The position numbers were made by a program, and so were the translations under genes. A stretch of DNA of 64,000 nucleotides, from the NCBI RefSeq assembly GCF_000003815.2, contig NC_049984.1:25431330-25495329 (forward strand), in the 5' to 3' direction. Source of the stretch: Branchiostoma floridae (taxonomy: Eukaryota; Chordata; Leptocardii; Amphioxiformes; Branchiostomatidae). Within the stretch, counting starts at the first letter, position 1. Each line of letters begins with the position of its first letter. Under the pieces are notes generated by a model. The model was given only the letters and a program-made list of their open reading frames with translations. It was not told the origin of the DNA and ran no database searches. Of this stretch, positions 23,220 to 34,489 are shown piece by piece.

Positions 23220-24110
23220 TATGATTCCGTGCCAAGAGACCTTTCCAACGAGACCAAGTTGAACGGAAGATCGTTTAAGGTGTATGCGGAAACTGCAGCG
23301 TCATGAGCGTATATACGCGCGTAATTGTTCGTTAGCGGTTAGTTAAGGTGAATCTATATTCGAGAATATCTCGGCAACAAAGCACGATCTTTGAAAGCGG
23401 TTTGCGGATTACAAGTTTGTACCAAGGGACTACCAAGTTGAACTTGGCGGAAGATCGTTTAAGAACCACCACCGTATATACTGTACGCGCGTATGTACGC
23501 GCGTAAGTGTTCGTTATGCCCCCCTCACATGTAGCGAAAATCAATCGGACGACGAGTTTGCGAGCTTTAAAATACGAGGAGGCATGGGAAGGGGGGAACT
23601 CTGCCATTTCTTCGTCGGCATCAGGGTCATGCCTCCTCGTAATATAGAGCTCGCAGACTCGTCGTCCGATCGATTTTCGCTACATGTGACGGGGGTATAG
23701 CGGTTAGTTAGGTGAACCTATACGTAAGAATATGTCGGCAACAAAGCACGAAAGCAGTTTTCGGATTACAATTCCTTACCAAAGGACCTTTCCAACGATA
23801 CCAAGTTGAACTTGCCGGATGGTCGTTTAAGGTTGCGGAAACTCCAGCGTATATACGCGAGTAGATACGAGCGTAAGGGGTAGCTAGGGGTTAGATAAGG
23901 TCCCCTTAACTTTATTCGAGAATATCTCGGCAACAAAGCACAATCTTTTAATGCGGTTTCTGCATTACAATTCCCTACCAAGCGACCTTTGCAACGATAC
24001 CAAGTTGAAGGGGTAGTTAGCGGTTAGATAAGGTACCCTATATCCGAGAACATCTCGGCAACAAAGCACAATCTTTTAATGCGGTTTGCGGATTACAATT
24101 CCAATTTTCA
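23220..24110. repeat. Four to five tandem diverged units with tatacgcgcgta motif
   Basis: Recurring blocks atatctcggcaacaaagcac, gcggtttgcggattacaa, cctttccaacgataccaagt and gaagatcgtttaaggt, then tatatacgcgcgta and gcggttagttaaggt. Copies start near 23239, 23340, 23700, 23890 and 24010. One unit is interrupted by the element at 23518. Confidence 0.75.
23518..23698. mobile_element. Palindromic MITE nested in a tandem repeat
   Basis: Two arms of about 70 bp: cccctcacatgtagcgaaaa, tcaatcggacgacgag and atacgaggaggcat, then the inverse atgcctcctcgtaat, ctcgtcgtccgatcga and tacatgtgacgggggta. It splits a repeat unit between gttcgtta and agcggttag, so it inserted after the tandem array formed. Confidence 0.75.
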
Positions 24111-24814
24111 TGTTAAAACGAACAGGAGGAAAAAGTGATACCAAGGTTACGTACACAGTAAAGGATGTCACACATGCACACGTACGTCACAACTTTCTCT
24201 ACGCTGATTGGTTGAAATGTTATGAATTTTAGGACAAATGTTAGGCAATTCCAGGCATCTGATTGATGGACCGGACCAATTTTAGGACTGGCTCGTTTGC
24301 TGATTTGTTCATTGTTCCTAAAATTGGAGAGAAGATCGGAGGGGTTCAAGGATGACGCACACGACGGCGATAACACAGCATATTGTTGACATATTAAGAC
24401 AATAAATCGCTCTAGAAGGCATAATATTTCATCTGTACTACGATTATTTCCGTTGAACCGAGAATAACGTTGAAGAAAGCTCCTTGATTTGGGCCGAATG
24501 AGTCAGTTGCAGGCCGGGAATATGAGCGTACTATGAGAGACATCTAGCGGCGAGTTACCATAGCGCAGGCAGACAATTCACTTCCGGGAAGGGAAAAAGC
24601 TCGATTTTCCACATTCATAGCCCTTTCTTTCTTTGTTTTCTTCAATGTAAATCTTTTCTCTGGTTTTTACTAGACAATATCAGGATAACAGACATTCCGG
24701 TCCTCAGATTTTTTATCGGAATGTACTAAAAACGGAAATTTGCGACATGGAGTCATACATGCACCTGTCGCGGCTTACAGTGAAATGATTGTAAAAAATG
24801 ACAAAAACAAAGAA

Positions 24815-24915
24815 AAAATATGGAACGCTTCACGAATTTGCGTGTCATCCTTGCGCCCATGCTAATCTTCTCTGTATCTGTCCAATTTTAGTATATGTGT
24901 TGCCGAAGCGAACAC
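24815..24915 (-). ncRNA. U6 snRNA-like gene
   Basis: On the minus strand the 101-nt block starts gtgttcgcttcggcaacaca and contains tactaaaattgg, atacagagaagattagcatg, the tail caaggatgacacgcaaattc, then gtgaagcgttccat and a T run. These are the 5' stem, the ACAGAGA box, the AGC triad and the 3' stem-loop of U6. Against the known metazoan U6, five bases (CCCCT) are missing just before GCGCAAGG, and GGAACGATAC is changed to GGACAGATAC. The 5' stem has a paired C-to-T and G-to-A change that keeps base pairing. A TATA box stands at the right distance upstream. It may be a U6 variant or a recent pseudogene. Confidence 0.85.
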
Positions 24916-24938
24916 GATTATACTGGGAATCAAACCCG

Positions 24939-24946
24939 TATATATA
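24939..24946 (-). promoter_or_regulatory. TATA box of the U6-like gene
   Basis: TATATATA lies 24-31 bp upstream of the first G of the U6-like RNA, the position used by type 3 Pol III snRNA promoters. A PSE is expected near -55 to -65, but I cannot assign one by consensus. Confidence 0.6.
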
Positions 24947-25189
24947 GGACGCTCTTTTTGTCTGCTTCCGTCCGTGGGAGTAACCCTTACGAAGGACGCC
25001 ACGCATTTGCCAAATTTCATTTCAATAAGGCACCAGTACATAGAACAGCTACCTTTTAAAACATGTAAATACTTCAAAGTACATTTCTTAAGGCCCCAAA
25101 TAGGCCATACTGTGCTTAAATGTGCTCATATGAACCGTTTTACGTGTCCTTTGCGTCGCTGTAGCGTGATCGTGCTAGACAAAGCGTCA

Positions 25190-25197
25190 TGACGTCA
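25190..25197. promoter_or_regulatory. CRE-like octamer
   Basis: A perfect TGACGTCA with a second half site (gtgacgtcgtg) 15 bp downstream. It is the CREB/ATF consensus, about 1.2 kb upstream of the SDR start codon. Function not shown. Confidence 0.3.
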
Positions 25198-26330
25198 TGC
25201 ATGTGTCAGGTGACGTCGTGCAGCTGCAGTTGAACAGGTGCCATCTGGCGAGGCTGCCCTGCTTAACATGCCCCCAAGGGACCCCTAAACTGACTTGAAG
25301 TCAAGCAAATCGCACACGGAACGGTTAAAAACGTATTATTTCGGCAAAATACGGACTTGGATAAAGACCTAAATTTTTATGTAATACACCTTTAAAAGTG
25401 CGCTTGCGCAAGTTACAACCTGCGCTTTAACTGCGACGAAAACCGTAAAAATCTCTTCAACAAGCACTTTGGCTGTAGGCGGTGTTGCTGTACCGTAAGC
25501 ATCTCGACCTAGCCTCCACCAGGCCCTCTTTCCTACGGACGTACGGGGATGGTAGAATTCGGCAAAAAAGTCGGGAAATTAGCCATATATTATGTAAATT
25601 AGTTAACAATTTGCATAACTAATGTCTGTCGATATTTTTCTCTTTTCTAGTTACATATATCATGTTCATCTGCCCTAGTAGTAATGAAATACTGTGCTGA
25701 TTCACTTTTCAAATTAGCCCCTGGTTTATATTAATTAAAGGCCTTACTTATGGAAGGCATCTCCGAAGTTATCTACATATCAAAAATCACGATGATCCGT
25801 CAACCCCTTCCCGCGTTATTCCCTTTCAAATGGATGGTGCAATTGTTCACGCACGGACGAACTGCTGTGAAATTTCGGGAATTATAGCCAATCGGATACA
25901 TCTTTAACAGTTAGCCCAATATAATCCTCTTTTTGAGTTACATATGGCATATTTTGGAGCACTCTAGCATGGAATGCAGTTTATCTATAAACTGTCTCAT
26001 TCATTATGCAAATTAGCCTCTGATTTGTATGGTCAGCATTTAATTACATGTATCATGAAGATCCGTCAACCCATTCCCGAGTTATTCCCCTCTAAAGGGT
26101 TGTTGCAACTACACATGCCTGTTTAAAAATTCCTGACATGCCTGCGAGATTTTGAGAATTATTGTCAAACGGTCGCAAACCATACTATTAGGCTCGTCCT
26201 GGAGGCGTCGCCAAAAATCCTTGGTGTGACACTCCATTACGTTCAAGAAAAGTGGGTTAAAGGTCACACGATTGTTCTCAAAGCAACGCCACCATGCGGC
26301 AAATTTTACTTCTGCACCCAGGGAAACCAG

Positions 26331-26346
26331 GTGATCAGCTGATCAC
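26331..26346. promoter_or_regulatory. 16-bp perfect palindrome just upstream of the SDR gene
   Basis: GTGATCAGCTGATCAC is fully self-complementary and centred on a CAGCTG E-box, 64 bp before the start codon. It could be a bHLH or other dimer site. The evidence is sequence symmetry and position only. Confidence 0.35.
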
Positions 26347-26409
26347 ACACTGGCCAAGTTCTGGAGGTTTTAACAAGTTACAGGAACAACACCAGCGAGG
26401 TCTGACATC

Positions 26410-29400
26410 ATGGTACTTCAAGGGAAGGTGGCACTGATAACCGGGGCAGCTCAGGGCCTCGGGAAAGCCTTCTCCCAGGCCCTGCTAAGGCGAGGAGCTC
26501 GGGTGAGTACCTTAGGATAGCCTGGCACAGGCATGCATGGTACTAGTCCCCGTGCACGTTTATTCAAGTGGGAGTGTTGCAACCCTGGGCTAAATCCGTA
26601 GTCTTTGTAAGTCTACTGCTAAAACATTGCAAAATATATTTCATATCTTACATGTATCAAGGTCCTATTATGAGAAACAGTGTAATAGGTGAAGTGCCTC
26701 ATTATTCATGCTAATTAACTATCAATTTGCATAATTTGCATTTCATTGTCTACATCTCTGTGTAAGTTACAAGTATGCCGAAAATTTTTGAAATATGTTG
26801 TTTCTTTACTCAGTTATTTTCCTTAAAAGTATTATTTGTAAACGGGACATCCCTATAGTCCCAGACCGCTTGCTGCTAGGGGGCCCAAAATTACACCACT
26901 TGTTTGTTACATCACAAGCTATCTACCACCTGAAATTCAAGACCATACATGTAGCTTGTCCAGGTCAAAAGATTTAAAAAAAAACCAAAGTTCTGCTGCA
27001 GTAACCAAGATCACACACCAGGGGGGGGCCAAAATTGACCATGACCTTTACCCACATACCAAATGTAATTAAAAATTCATCCAGAGGTTCTTAAGTTATG
27101 CTGACCACAAATATGCGGACACACAGACAGACAGACACACAAAACACGATACCTCCATTTTTCATGGAGGTAACAATTAACAGGAAAGAATTGAAGACTC
27201 GATCAGACTACTCTGCGCATCCCAGCTCTGCTCTACCCTCTTAAGGAGGATCTTCATGGGGGTTCTTTATCACAAGGATGAACCTGTCACAGTCACAGTT
27301 AAAAATTGATATAATTTATATATGTATTTTGGTTTTTGTCGAAACATTTGAGCACCAAAAATAAACTGACATATGACATTGATAATGATTACAATGTACT
27401 GTAAATGCATTTAAGTTCGCGGGGATTGAATTTCGCGGTAGCAGGAAAAGGGACTTATCGCGGTGGACTTAAGTTCGCGGTAACACCATAGACTGCAGTC
27501 TAATACCATTATAATATATAGAAAAATGTTCGCGGTGGTTTTAATTTCACGGTAAAGCGGTCACCGCGAAAACCGTGAGCATTAATCCACCGCGAACATT
27601 TCTGCATTTACAGTATACAGGCGGCAAACACAGTGCAGAAAATAACCATCCCCCTGTACATGTGTTACAGGTGGTGCTGTTGGACATGAAGCATGTTGAA
27701 GGACAGCAGACTGGACAGGAGATGGCTGACAAGTTTGGACCTGAGAACTCCACATTCATCCAGTGTGATGTGACGGCTAAGGAACAACTGGACAGTAAGG
27801 ACCACAGTTCACTTTCCTGACATCGGTAATCTTTAATATGAATCTGTACCAGGGCTCTAGCCAGCTCGAGTTTTTTTCCGGCAGCCAATTCCCATTGTCG
27901 CGAAAACCGTGAAAACACTATTCCAGGAGTTAGAAAGACTGAACTGAGACCTTGAAAAACCGTTTTTTAATGAGATTATCGTATGCGAAAGGGCGCCGAC
28001 ACACATCGTCAACAATAATAACAATAGCAAAACAAACAGTGTGTGGCTTTTACGGCTGTGGACGGCGTCCCCAAGTCAGCTGTAGCTTCCACCAAGGATT
28101 TTTGTCCGTCAAGGTTGACGGATTGGTTTTAAAATTTTTCCGTCACACGCAAAAACGGACGTTGGCTAGAGCCCTGATCTGTAACATAAAATTCATACAT
28201 CATCACAGACTGCATCTGTGTAGCTGTTGTTGTTTTCTTCATGTCTAAACGGGTACCACATGCACTGGACTTCAACAAACTTTGAAGAAAGTTTGATTTA
28301 ATTGTAACAGGTAATTGCTTTTAGTATATCTAATAGTTTCCAGTCCAAAATCTGGTGCAGAAAATAATAAGACTGAAGGAATGAAGAAATGTTTGAATTC
28401 TCCTGCAAAGATGACAATTTACCTGCAAAAAGAAATTTTAAGTCTTACATTTCTGATTGGCCTAGGTTGTTAAGTGCAAACTATTCAGGTTAGGCCACAG
28501 CAAGTAAATTTTATGGATGACATCCTCTGTAGACTGCAAAAATTGTGCGATAGGACGAAAAAAAAAAACAAGATGGGTGAGAAAAAAAAGATGGCTACAT
28601 TTTCAAAAATAGGCACCATAAAGTTGTGATGAATGTTGTAACAAGAATTAAAGGGACAAAACATGGTATCAGAGCCAACAAGGCATTCATTCCTGTATTC
28701 AAGACATGTACTGGTGTGATAAAAGTGACACTAGTGTGGTAGACTGGCATCACCAACAGTTGGTAACCACACTCAAGTTGGTAACCACACTCGTGGCTTC
28801 CATATTGGTGTCACTTTTACAACTATCCAATAAACAAGATGGATAACTATCCAATAAGTTTCATTTCTACAACTACAGCCCCGGGTACCTCGTAAGTGTC
28901 ACTTCTACAAGTACAATTATTAGGCTACAACATATTTGCTCATTTTGGTACTTTCTCGTCATGTTGACCATCCCTGCAGAAGAAAACAATTCTTGTTTTT
29001 TTTTCTGAAATCAGGTTAAAATTAATGCGCTCGCTGATGTCATCCATAAAATCTACTTGCTGTGGCCTTATGTTCAAAAGTCTGCTTGTTGTTATTTTTT
29101 TACGACTTAATCTGCGTAAGAATGCATTTAGATGAGAAACAATGAAGCCTGCGTCTGAGTCTCTTGCAGAACTGAACAATGATATACACAATGCATCTTC
29201 TATGGATTTCTGATTGACAGGTGCCTTTAACAAAGCCAGCTCCCAGTTCGGAGGTCTGGATCTGGTGGTGAACAATGCTGGCATCCTGGATGAGGTCCAG
29301 TGGGAGAGGTGCTTGGCAGTGAACTTGGTGAGCTTCGTCAACTGAACCTTACTAACTAGTCGTGTTACTGTAGTTGGAGACTTGAGCTCTTTTGATACTT

Positions 29401-32400
29401 TTGCCAACCTTTTTTCTAGTAGACAATATATCAAAGGAAATTTATGTATAAAACCCAGTACATGGACCAGTGCAGGTTGACACCAGAAATACCTGCACAG
29501 CTCCAATTTTACCTGCACTAACCTGCATATGCTGGTGGTATTTCGAGCCCTGCTCTAGGGAGTGAAGAAATGTGGCCACTATAGACAGGTGGCCACTATA
29601 GAGAAAATGCTGATCAAAGTAACATTGTCTCAATTGTCTCAAAATTCAACTGACCCTGGGTGCAATAGGCAGTGTTTCTGTATCTATGGGACCAAAAATC
29701 GTGTAACCGTGGCCACGTTGTACAGGTGGCTGCTATAGACTATTTCTTAATGCTTAGGTCAATGGGAAAAATCAAAGGGACTGACAAAAAGTGACCACAA
29801 TGGCCAGGTGGTCACTATGCAAAGGTGACCGCTAATACAGTAGTATTGCTTTGACTGTAGTGACTGCGAAAACACGAGCACAAAAAATTTTTTTCCAAGG
29901 TGAACCCCCTTCCCGAAAGGTAAAACTGTTTGCATCCACCTCACAGGAGGCTGTTATCAGAGGGACCTATAACGGACTGAACCACATGAGCACCCAAAAC
30001 GGGGGACGAGGGGGTCACATCATCAATGTTGCCTCTATAGCAGGTGATAGAGATTACTGTACAATATTTAATATTGTATTGTAAATATACATCTTGTCAA
30101 TATGTAATACTTCATAACTATGCCCTGAAATTAGAATTGTGAACATTGTTTCTGAGTCGGAGGCTGCAAACGGATCCTCTAGATCACCTGCAGCAATTAA
30201 AGCTTTCCCATAATACGTTCTCTTGGCACTCTTTTTTTTTTTTTCCTTTTTCTTTTCTTTTTNNNNNNNNNNNNNNNNNNNNNNNNNNNNNNNNNNNNNN
30301 NNNNNNNNNNNNNNNNNNNNNNNNNNNNNNNNNNNNNNNNNNNNNNNNNNNNNNNNNNNNNNTTACTGATAATATGATAACAGAGTTATGATAAATCAAC
30401 TTAAGCTTACAAACTTGGTGTGTTGAGCATAGGGCAACAGTGACATCATGTAATCTCCAAGCAACATCTACGGTAGCTCAAGATAGTATCAAAAGCTGGC
30501 AAGAGGAGTGAAGCCGGCTTAGGAGTGTGTTTCTCTACAAGGCAAACGGACACCTTTTGGCTGACTACACTCCTTGGCCAGTTTGGTACTATATTCTTAT
30601 GTCATTATAGGATCTGCTTGGAGATCAACATCATGTACATGTACATATATTTCAATCAATTCCTCCATTATTTCTCAACTTCAGGATTACTGAGTTCCAT
30701 CCCAGCAGCCCCAGTGTACACAACCTCCAAACACGGTGTGGTCGCCTTATCCAGATGTATGGGGGTAAGTTTTAAGCTAAGGGCACAACCCGCCGTACGT
30801 GCAATTTGTCCGTACGTTTTTTTTGGAGGCCACGTCCGCCACATATTTCTGAAAACGTTCAGGCTGTACAGGGCAGGCACGTCGCCCGTACTGGTATGTA
30901 CGGGGGGCGAATCTGCAGACCGATGGCACACAAAGATTTGCCTGTACGTAAAGTTCTACGGCGTGTCTGCGTGCTACAAAATCTGTCGGATTCCCTACGA
31001 GTTTGTACGGAGGCGGTACTTACGGATCCCAAAAGATTGCCCACGTTTTGGCATGTAGACAGCACATATTTGCACACACGGTGGGTTGTGCTCTCAGCTA
31101 TAGGGGCATGCAGAAGGGTGACTTAAAGATTATTATAGAGTGCACTCATTTAATACCATCATCAGTCAGTTGAAGTCATTAGTTTAGTAACAAACATTAA
31201 ATTTTACTTCTGGATAAGATCTTGTTGATTTAATTATATGGATGGATGACATCTTATGGGAACCCCAAAATTGATGCAAGTGTGCGAATAATAAAGAAAT
31301 TGCCTTCATTGTGCATTATCTAAGTTGTCAGGAAGGTTGAACATATACTGAGCAATAGAATCTTCATTTGTGTTCTTAAATTACATCTTCTTCTTTGACT
31401 CTGGAATTGATGTTGGCGATCTGTGACATAAGTATACATTTTCCGATATTCATTTTGCATTCTATGACATATATTTGCTTTTTTTGCAGCTGCTTTGTAC
31501 GATTTACAAGTTTTGTTTGGAAACGGCCGAAAATTGATGTGCACAATGTGTCTTTTTTCAACCTCCTGGCGTTAGTCCACCTTTATCCACAGGGTAACCT
31601 ATATCCATTGTGTTGCTTAGCAGGATATCCATTGTTCTTAAAAAAAACGGATAAAGGTTACCCTACAGATAAAGGGCATAAAGGTGAACTAGCGTTATAA
31701 TCAAACCCGTAACCTTTACTAAGGTTTTGATCTCATTTGCTAGCTATGCCACTCAGCCATTTGCAAGGTGTCGTTTACTGTATTTTCAGCATGCGATGCA
31801 CTACAAACGACATGGTGTTAGGGTCAACGCCCTCTGCCCGTCCTTCACAGACACTGACATCATCCATGTGACAGAAGACTCCATGGGGAAGGATTTTTGG
31901 ATGGTACCAAAAACTGTTCAGAAGCTGGGAGGTCTTCTTCCGTGAGTGGACTGTTATTTGTCAAGTCAACCTCCTGCAAAAACCATACATGAAAGTTTTC
32001 CATGAAAGTTTTCTCTCGAGTCAAGATATATGGATCATAACTAGGACCTCATATAGAGCAGAGTGGTGCTGTGTTCCATGTTCTGTGTACAACATTTCTG
32101 TAACTCTATATAATTTCTAACGGCGGTAGAATATTCACAAGTTTGTAGAGACGATCGCCAATAGAGAACACTAGTGAAACAATAGGTGCACAGCTACAAT
32201 TTGGGGTCCACATGTGATTTCTTCTTTGGCTTTCTGAGTAGACAGTCAGCAGAAAATTCAGGTCCAGGTCCGTTTCAGGTCCAGAGGATCAGGTCCAGGT
32301 CCGGACCTGAACATGGACCTAATTCAGTATGTGAAAACTTGTGAATGGATAATACTCAAAACAATGGCCCACTTCGCTACAAAGAAATCTGTTTTGTGTA

Positions 32401-32959
32401 GTATTCGATTCCCACTGGCTTTTTAAAATCCTACAAAGCTAACTGTCTCTGTACGACTGACTGTAAAAGTTGGCAGAAATTACTATAGACTCTACTCTAC
32501 TTCGCTCTTGTTATTTTCCTCGACCGGTAAGCCCCCAAACGTCTAAATGCCTGATCATATAATCTGTTCATTTCCCAATCAGTCGAACATCCGGTCTACC
32601 GAATTTTCAGGTCTGGTTTTTCTGGACCAGTCCAATAAGAAAAACTGTTTTTTTTGTACCGGTACCCACCCCTAGTCAGCAGCATTCCTTGTGTGTTACG
32701 GCTACCATTATTGTTAACCCTGTCAATAACATGGGGACCACCGCAGAAGGGGACAGCAGAAATACTATAAACGCCATTTTATACTAGAAATATGAAGTTT
32801 CAGTTCTAATTTCATATGTTGTTTTCCCTGTTCCTAAGGGTATCTACTGTAGTGGAGGGGTTTCTCCAGCTGGTTGAGGATGACACCCAGCTGACTGGTG
32901 CAGTGATGAGGGTGACTCTGGCTAAGGGCATTGATTATAAACAGTACAGAGAAGAGTGA
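26410..32959 (+). CDS. HPGD: 15-hydroxyprostaglandin dehydrogenase-like SDR (complete, 7 exons)
   Basis: Exons 26410-26502, 27671-27794, 29221-29327, 29947-30043, 30685-30764, 31790-31941 and 32839-32959; the phases join to 258 codons including TGA. The 257-residue protein starts MVLQGKVALITGAAQGLGKA, with the Rossmann TGxxxGxG at about 11-18. Asp36 closes beta-2 (VVLLDMKHVEG), which in this family favours NAD over NADP. NNAG is at about 90-93, catalytic Ser138 in NVASIAG, Tyr152 and Lys156 in YTTSK. The order and spacing match human HPGD (266 aa), which oxidises the 15-hydroxyl of prostaglandins. VRVNALCPSF and the C-terminal GAVMRVT segment also fit. Cytosolic enzyme expected. Lancelets may carry several paralogues, so exact substrate is uncertain. 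One intron contains an assembly gap. Confidence 0.9.
26860..27175. mobile_element. Repeat of the gggggcccaaaatt family in SDR intron 1
   Basis: Contains gctagggggcccaaaattac, then a polypurine stretch, agttatgctgaccacaaata and a terminal short hairpin (tacctccatttttcatggaggta). The same order of motifs is seen at 10000-10260 and 42540-42845. Confidence 0.6.
27398..27616. mobile_element. MITE with tactgtaaatgca ends (family D, copy 1)
   Basis: Left tactgtaaatgcatttaagt then tcgcgggg. Right ccaccgcgaacatttctgca then tttacagta. The interior has four cgcggt motifs. It ends 55 bp before SDR exon 2. An inverted copy lies at 34727-34938. Confidence 0.8.
29430..29552. mobile_element. Truncated family E element in SDR intron 3
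   Basis: The 3' third of the element found complete at 55401, 56699 and 60318: atacctgcacagctccaatt, ttacctgcactaacctgcat, and the end ggtatttcgagccctg. Confidence 0.75.
29560..29850. mobile_element. Repeat with ggtggccactatag motifs (family F)
   Basis: Contains multiple gtggccactatag/ggtggtcactatg strings and gcaataggcagtgtttctgt, the same order as at 62526-62890. A short complete relative is at 34031-34139. Confidence 0.6.
30172..30205. other. Polylinker-like string next to the assembly gap
   Basis: GGATCC, TCTAGA, CTGCAG and AAGCTT sites occur in this order within 34 bp, as in a pUC-type cloning polylinker, although the bases between them differ. It lies 58 bp before the N run and is followed by low-complexity T/C sequence. 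Vector or adaptor carry-over is possible; chance is the alternative. Confidence 0.45.
30263..30362. other. Assembly gap of 100 N
   Basis: Exactly 100 Ns, flanked on the left by a T/C-rich run. It lies in SDR intron 4, so no coding sequence appears lost. Confidence 1.
30770..31101. mobile_element. MITE family B, copy 2, at the donor of SDR exon 5
   Basis: Begins tttaagctaagggcacaacc, only about 6 bp after the exon 5 donor (ATGGGG then gtaagt), and ends with the inverted cggtgggttgtgctctcagc. The internal cgtacg motifs match copy 1 at 18913-19270. Confidence 0.75.
31570..31700. mobile_element. MITE family A, short copy
   Basis: Ends gcgttagtccacctttatcc and ggtgaactagcgttat are inverted. The interior repeats ggataaaggttaccct-type strings. 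Lies in SDR intron 5, about 90 bp before exon 6. Confidence 0.65.
32250..32673 (-). mobile_element. Element with ggtccaggtccggacc core and accggtacc end (family G, copy 1)
   Basis: Starts agaaaattcaggtccaggtc and ends gtaccggtacccacccct. A fuller copy in the opposite orientation lies at 53075-53506 and a worn one at 62169-62455. SDR intron 6. Confidence 0.7.
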
Positions 32960-33406
32960 TGAAAACACTTTTTGTAGGCCTATGAAAAAAATGTTGTGTA
33001 TCCAGTTAATGTTGCGGTCCGCAAAAAAAGGCTGTAGTACGTTTTTGCAGGGTAGGTCGGTAAAAGGAAAAACAACAATTTTGTATTTCTGTCATTTTTT
33101 ATTATTCCAGAAGTTAATTATTGTTCAAAAGTACTTTCTAAGAAATGTGATTGTCAGTTACTTTTCCCACCATATTATGTTAGGGCTAACAGGATCACAG
33201 ACATCCTGTCAATAGTGCCAAAATTATTCCTATCTACAGGAACATCCTGTCAAAAGGCCAAAATATATTCTTGTTGACAGGAATGTCCTATCAAGCTATC
33301 AAGATTCTGTCTATAGTACACAAAACAATTCTTGTTAACGACTTCAGCATCCCAGGCGAGTGTATCAGGTTTTTAAAAATCAACTAAAAGAAAATGTCTT
33401 CCAGTA

Positions 33407-33412
33407 AATAAA
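33407..33412 (+). terminator. Candidate polyadenylation signal of the SDR gene
   Basis: AATAAA 448 bp after the SDR stop codon, on the coding strand. It is the first canonical hexamer I see downstream. Confidence 0.4.
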
Positions 33413-33654
33413 TTTTGACAAAAGACTTAAACAATTGATCATGATAATGTTCAGATGTTATTGTCATTGATACGTGCATAGAAAATTCCATAATGTGAAA
33501 CGGATTTGTGTATGTGAACACAAATAAACAAATAATACATGCAGGCCAGTGATAAGCCACCTTTGATCTGAAGTGTGCTTTGTGTGTGTTTACAGCATCA
33601 ATGGTTTGTATGTCACTTCTCTCCAGAACACGCTGCTTTTACAATGATTGTTTG

Positions 33655-33990
33655 TTTGTATTACATACCTGGTAAGCTGCCTCATGGTGTAACACACCAG
33701 GTTTGTACTGGACAGTACAAGCTGCATACCCGGTAAACCGCCTCATGGCATAACACACCAGGTTTGTACTGGACAGTACAAGCTGCATAACCGGTAAACC
33801 GCTTCATGGTGTAACACACCAGGTTTGTACTGGACAGTACAAGCTGCATACCCGGTAAACCGCCTCATGGTGTAACACACCAGGTTTGTACTGGACAGTA
33901 CAAGCTGCATAACCGGTAAACCGCTTCATGGTGTAACACACCAGGTTTGTACTGAACAGTACAAGTTGCAGATCCAGACAAATTAATTTG
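33655..33990. repeat. 62-bp minisatellite downstream of the SDR gene
   Basis: Five units with core ggtaaaccgcctcatggtgt, aacacaccaggtttgtactg and gacagtacaagctgcata. Alternating units carry taccc or taacc, hinting at a two-unit higher-order repeat. Confidence 0.9.
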
Positions 33991-34030
33991 ATCCACTTAC
34001 ACCGCATCTTTTCGATAAGTGTTCAATGTA

Positions 34031-34139
34031 CAGTCAAACCTGTGTATAGCGGCCACTCAAGGGACTGGAGAAATGGCAAAAATTCAATGGACCGACAAAA
34101 AGTTATGCAAAGGTGGTCGCTAATACAGGTTTGACTATA
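34031..34139. mobile_element. Short MITE, family F
   Basis: Left acagtcaaacctgtgtatag then cggccact. Right gtggtcgctaatacaggttt then gact, its inverse. About 110 bp in total. Confidence 0.75.
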
Positions 34140-34173
34140 CTCCCCTCAAACATGGGACCTCCATGTAACTTAC

Positions 34174-34359
34174 TCTCCAAGCAGAGGTTAGGCTCCGGCT
34201 GTTTTTTTAGTCGTTTCAGTTTCAGTTTTAATCGGACTACTGGTATTTTAGGTTTTGACACAGCAAGATAATAAAATAGAAAATTGAAAGCCCATTAAAA
34301 ACGACTAAAAAAAGAAATGCTAAAACAAGAGCCGGAGCCTAACCTCTGCTTGGAGAGTA
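34174..34359. mobile_element. MITE with ctccaagcagaggttaggct ends
   Basis: Left arm tctccaagcagaggttaggc then tccggct. The right arm is its exact inverse, agccggagcctaacctctgc then ttggaga. It is flanked on both sides by the 13-bp direct repeat CATGTAACTTACT (34162-34174 and 34360-34372). Confidence 0.8.
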
Positions 34360-34489
34360 CATGTAACTTACTGTCAGAGGGATGGCTCTAACCAAAGTTT
34401 TGTTCTCATATTTTGCTGAGTGAACTGAAGTGAGGAAATTCTTTTTGAGTGCCTTACTCAAGGGAAAAATGTCAACAGGGGAATGGAAC

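Larger units (their letters stand above)
20600..24800. other. Repeat-rich intergenic region
   Basis: No convincing exon on either strand. It contains the inverted-repeat element at 21454-22511, a nested repeat cluster at 23220-24110, and otherwise unremarkable AT-rich sequence. Confidence 0.55.
24950..26400. other. Intergenic region upstream of the SDR gene
   Basis: Contains a TGACGTCA site (25190), repeat-like AT-rich stretches around 25550-26200 (tatgcaaattagcctctgat types shared with 18.1-18.7 kb) and the short palindrome at 26331. No exon recognised. Confidence 0.5.
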
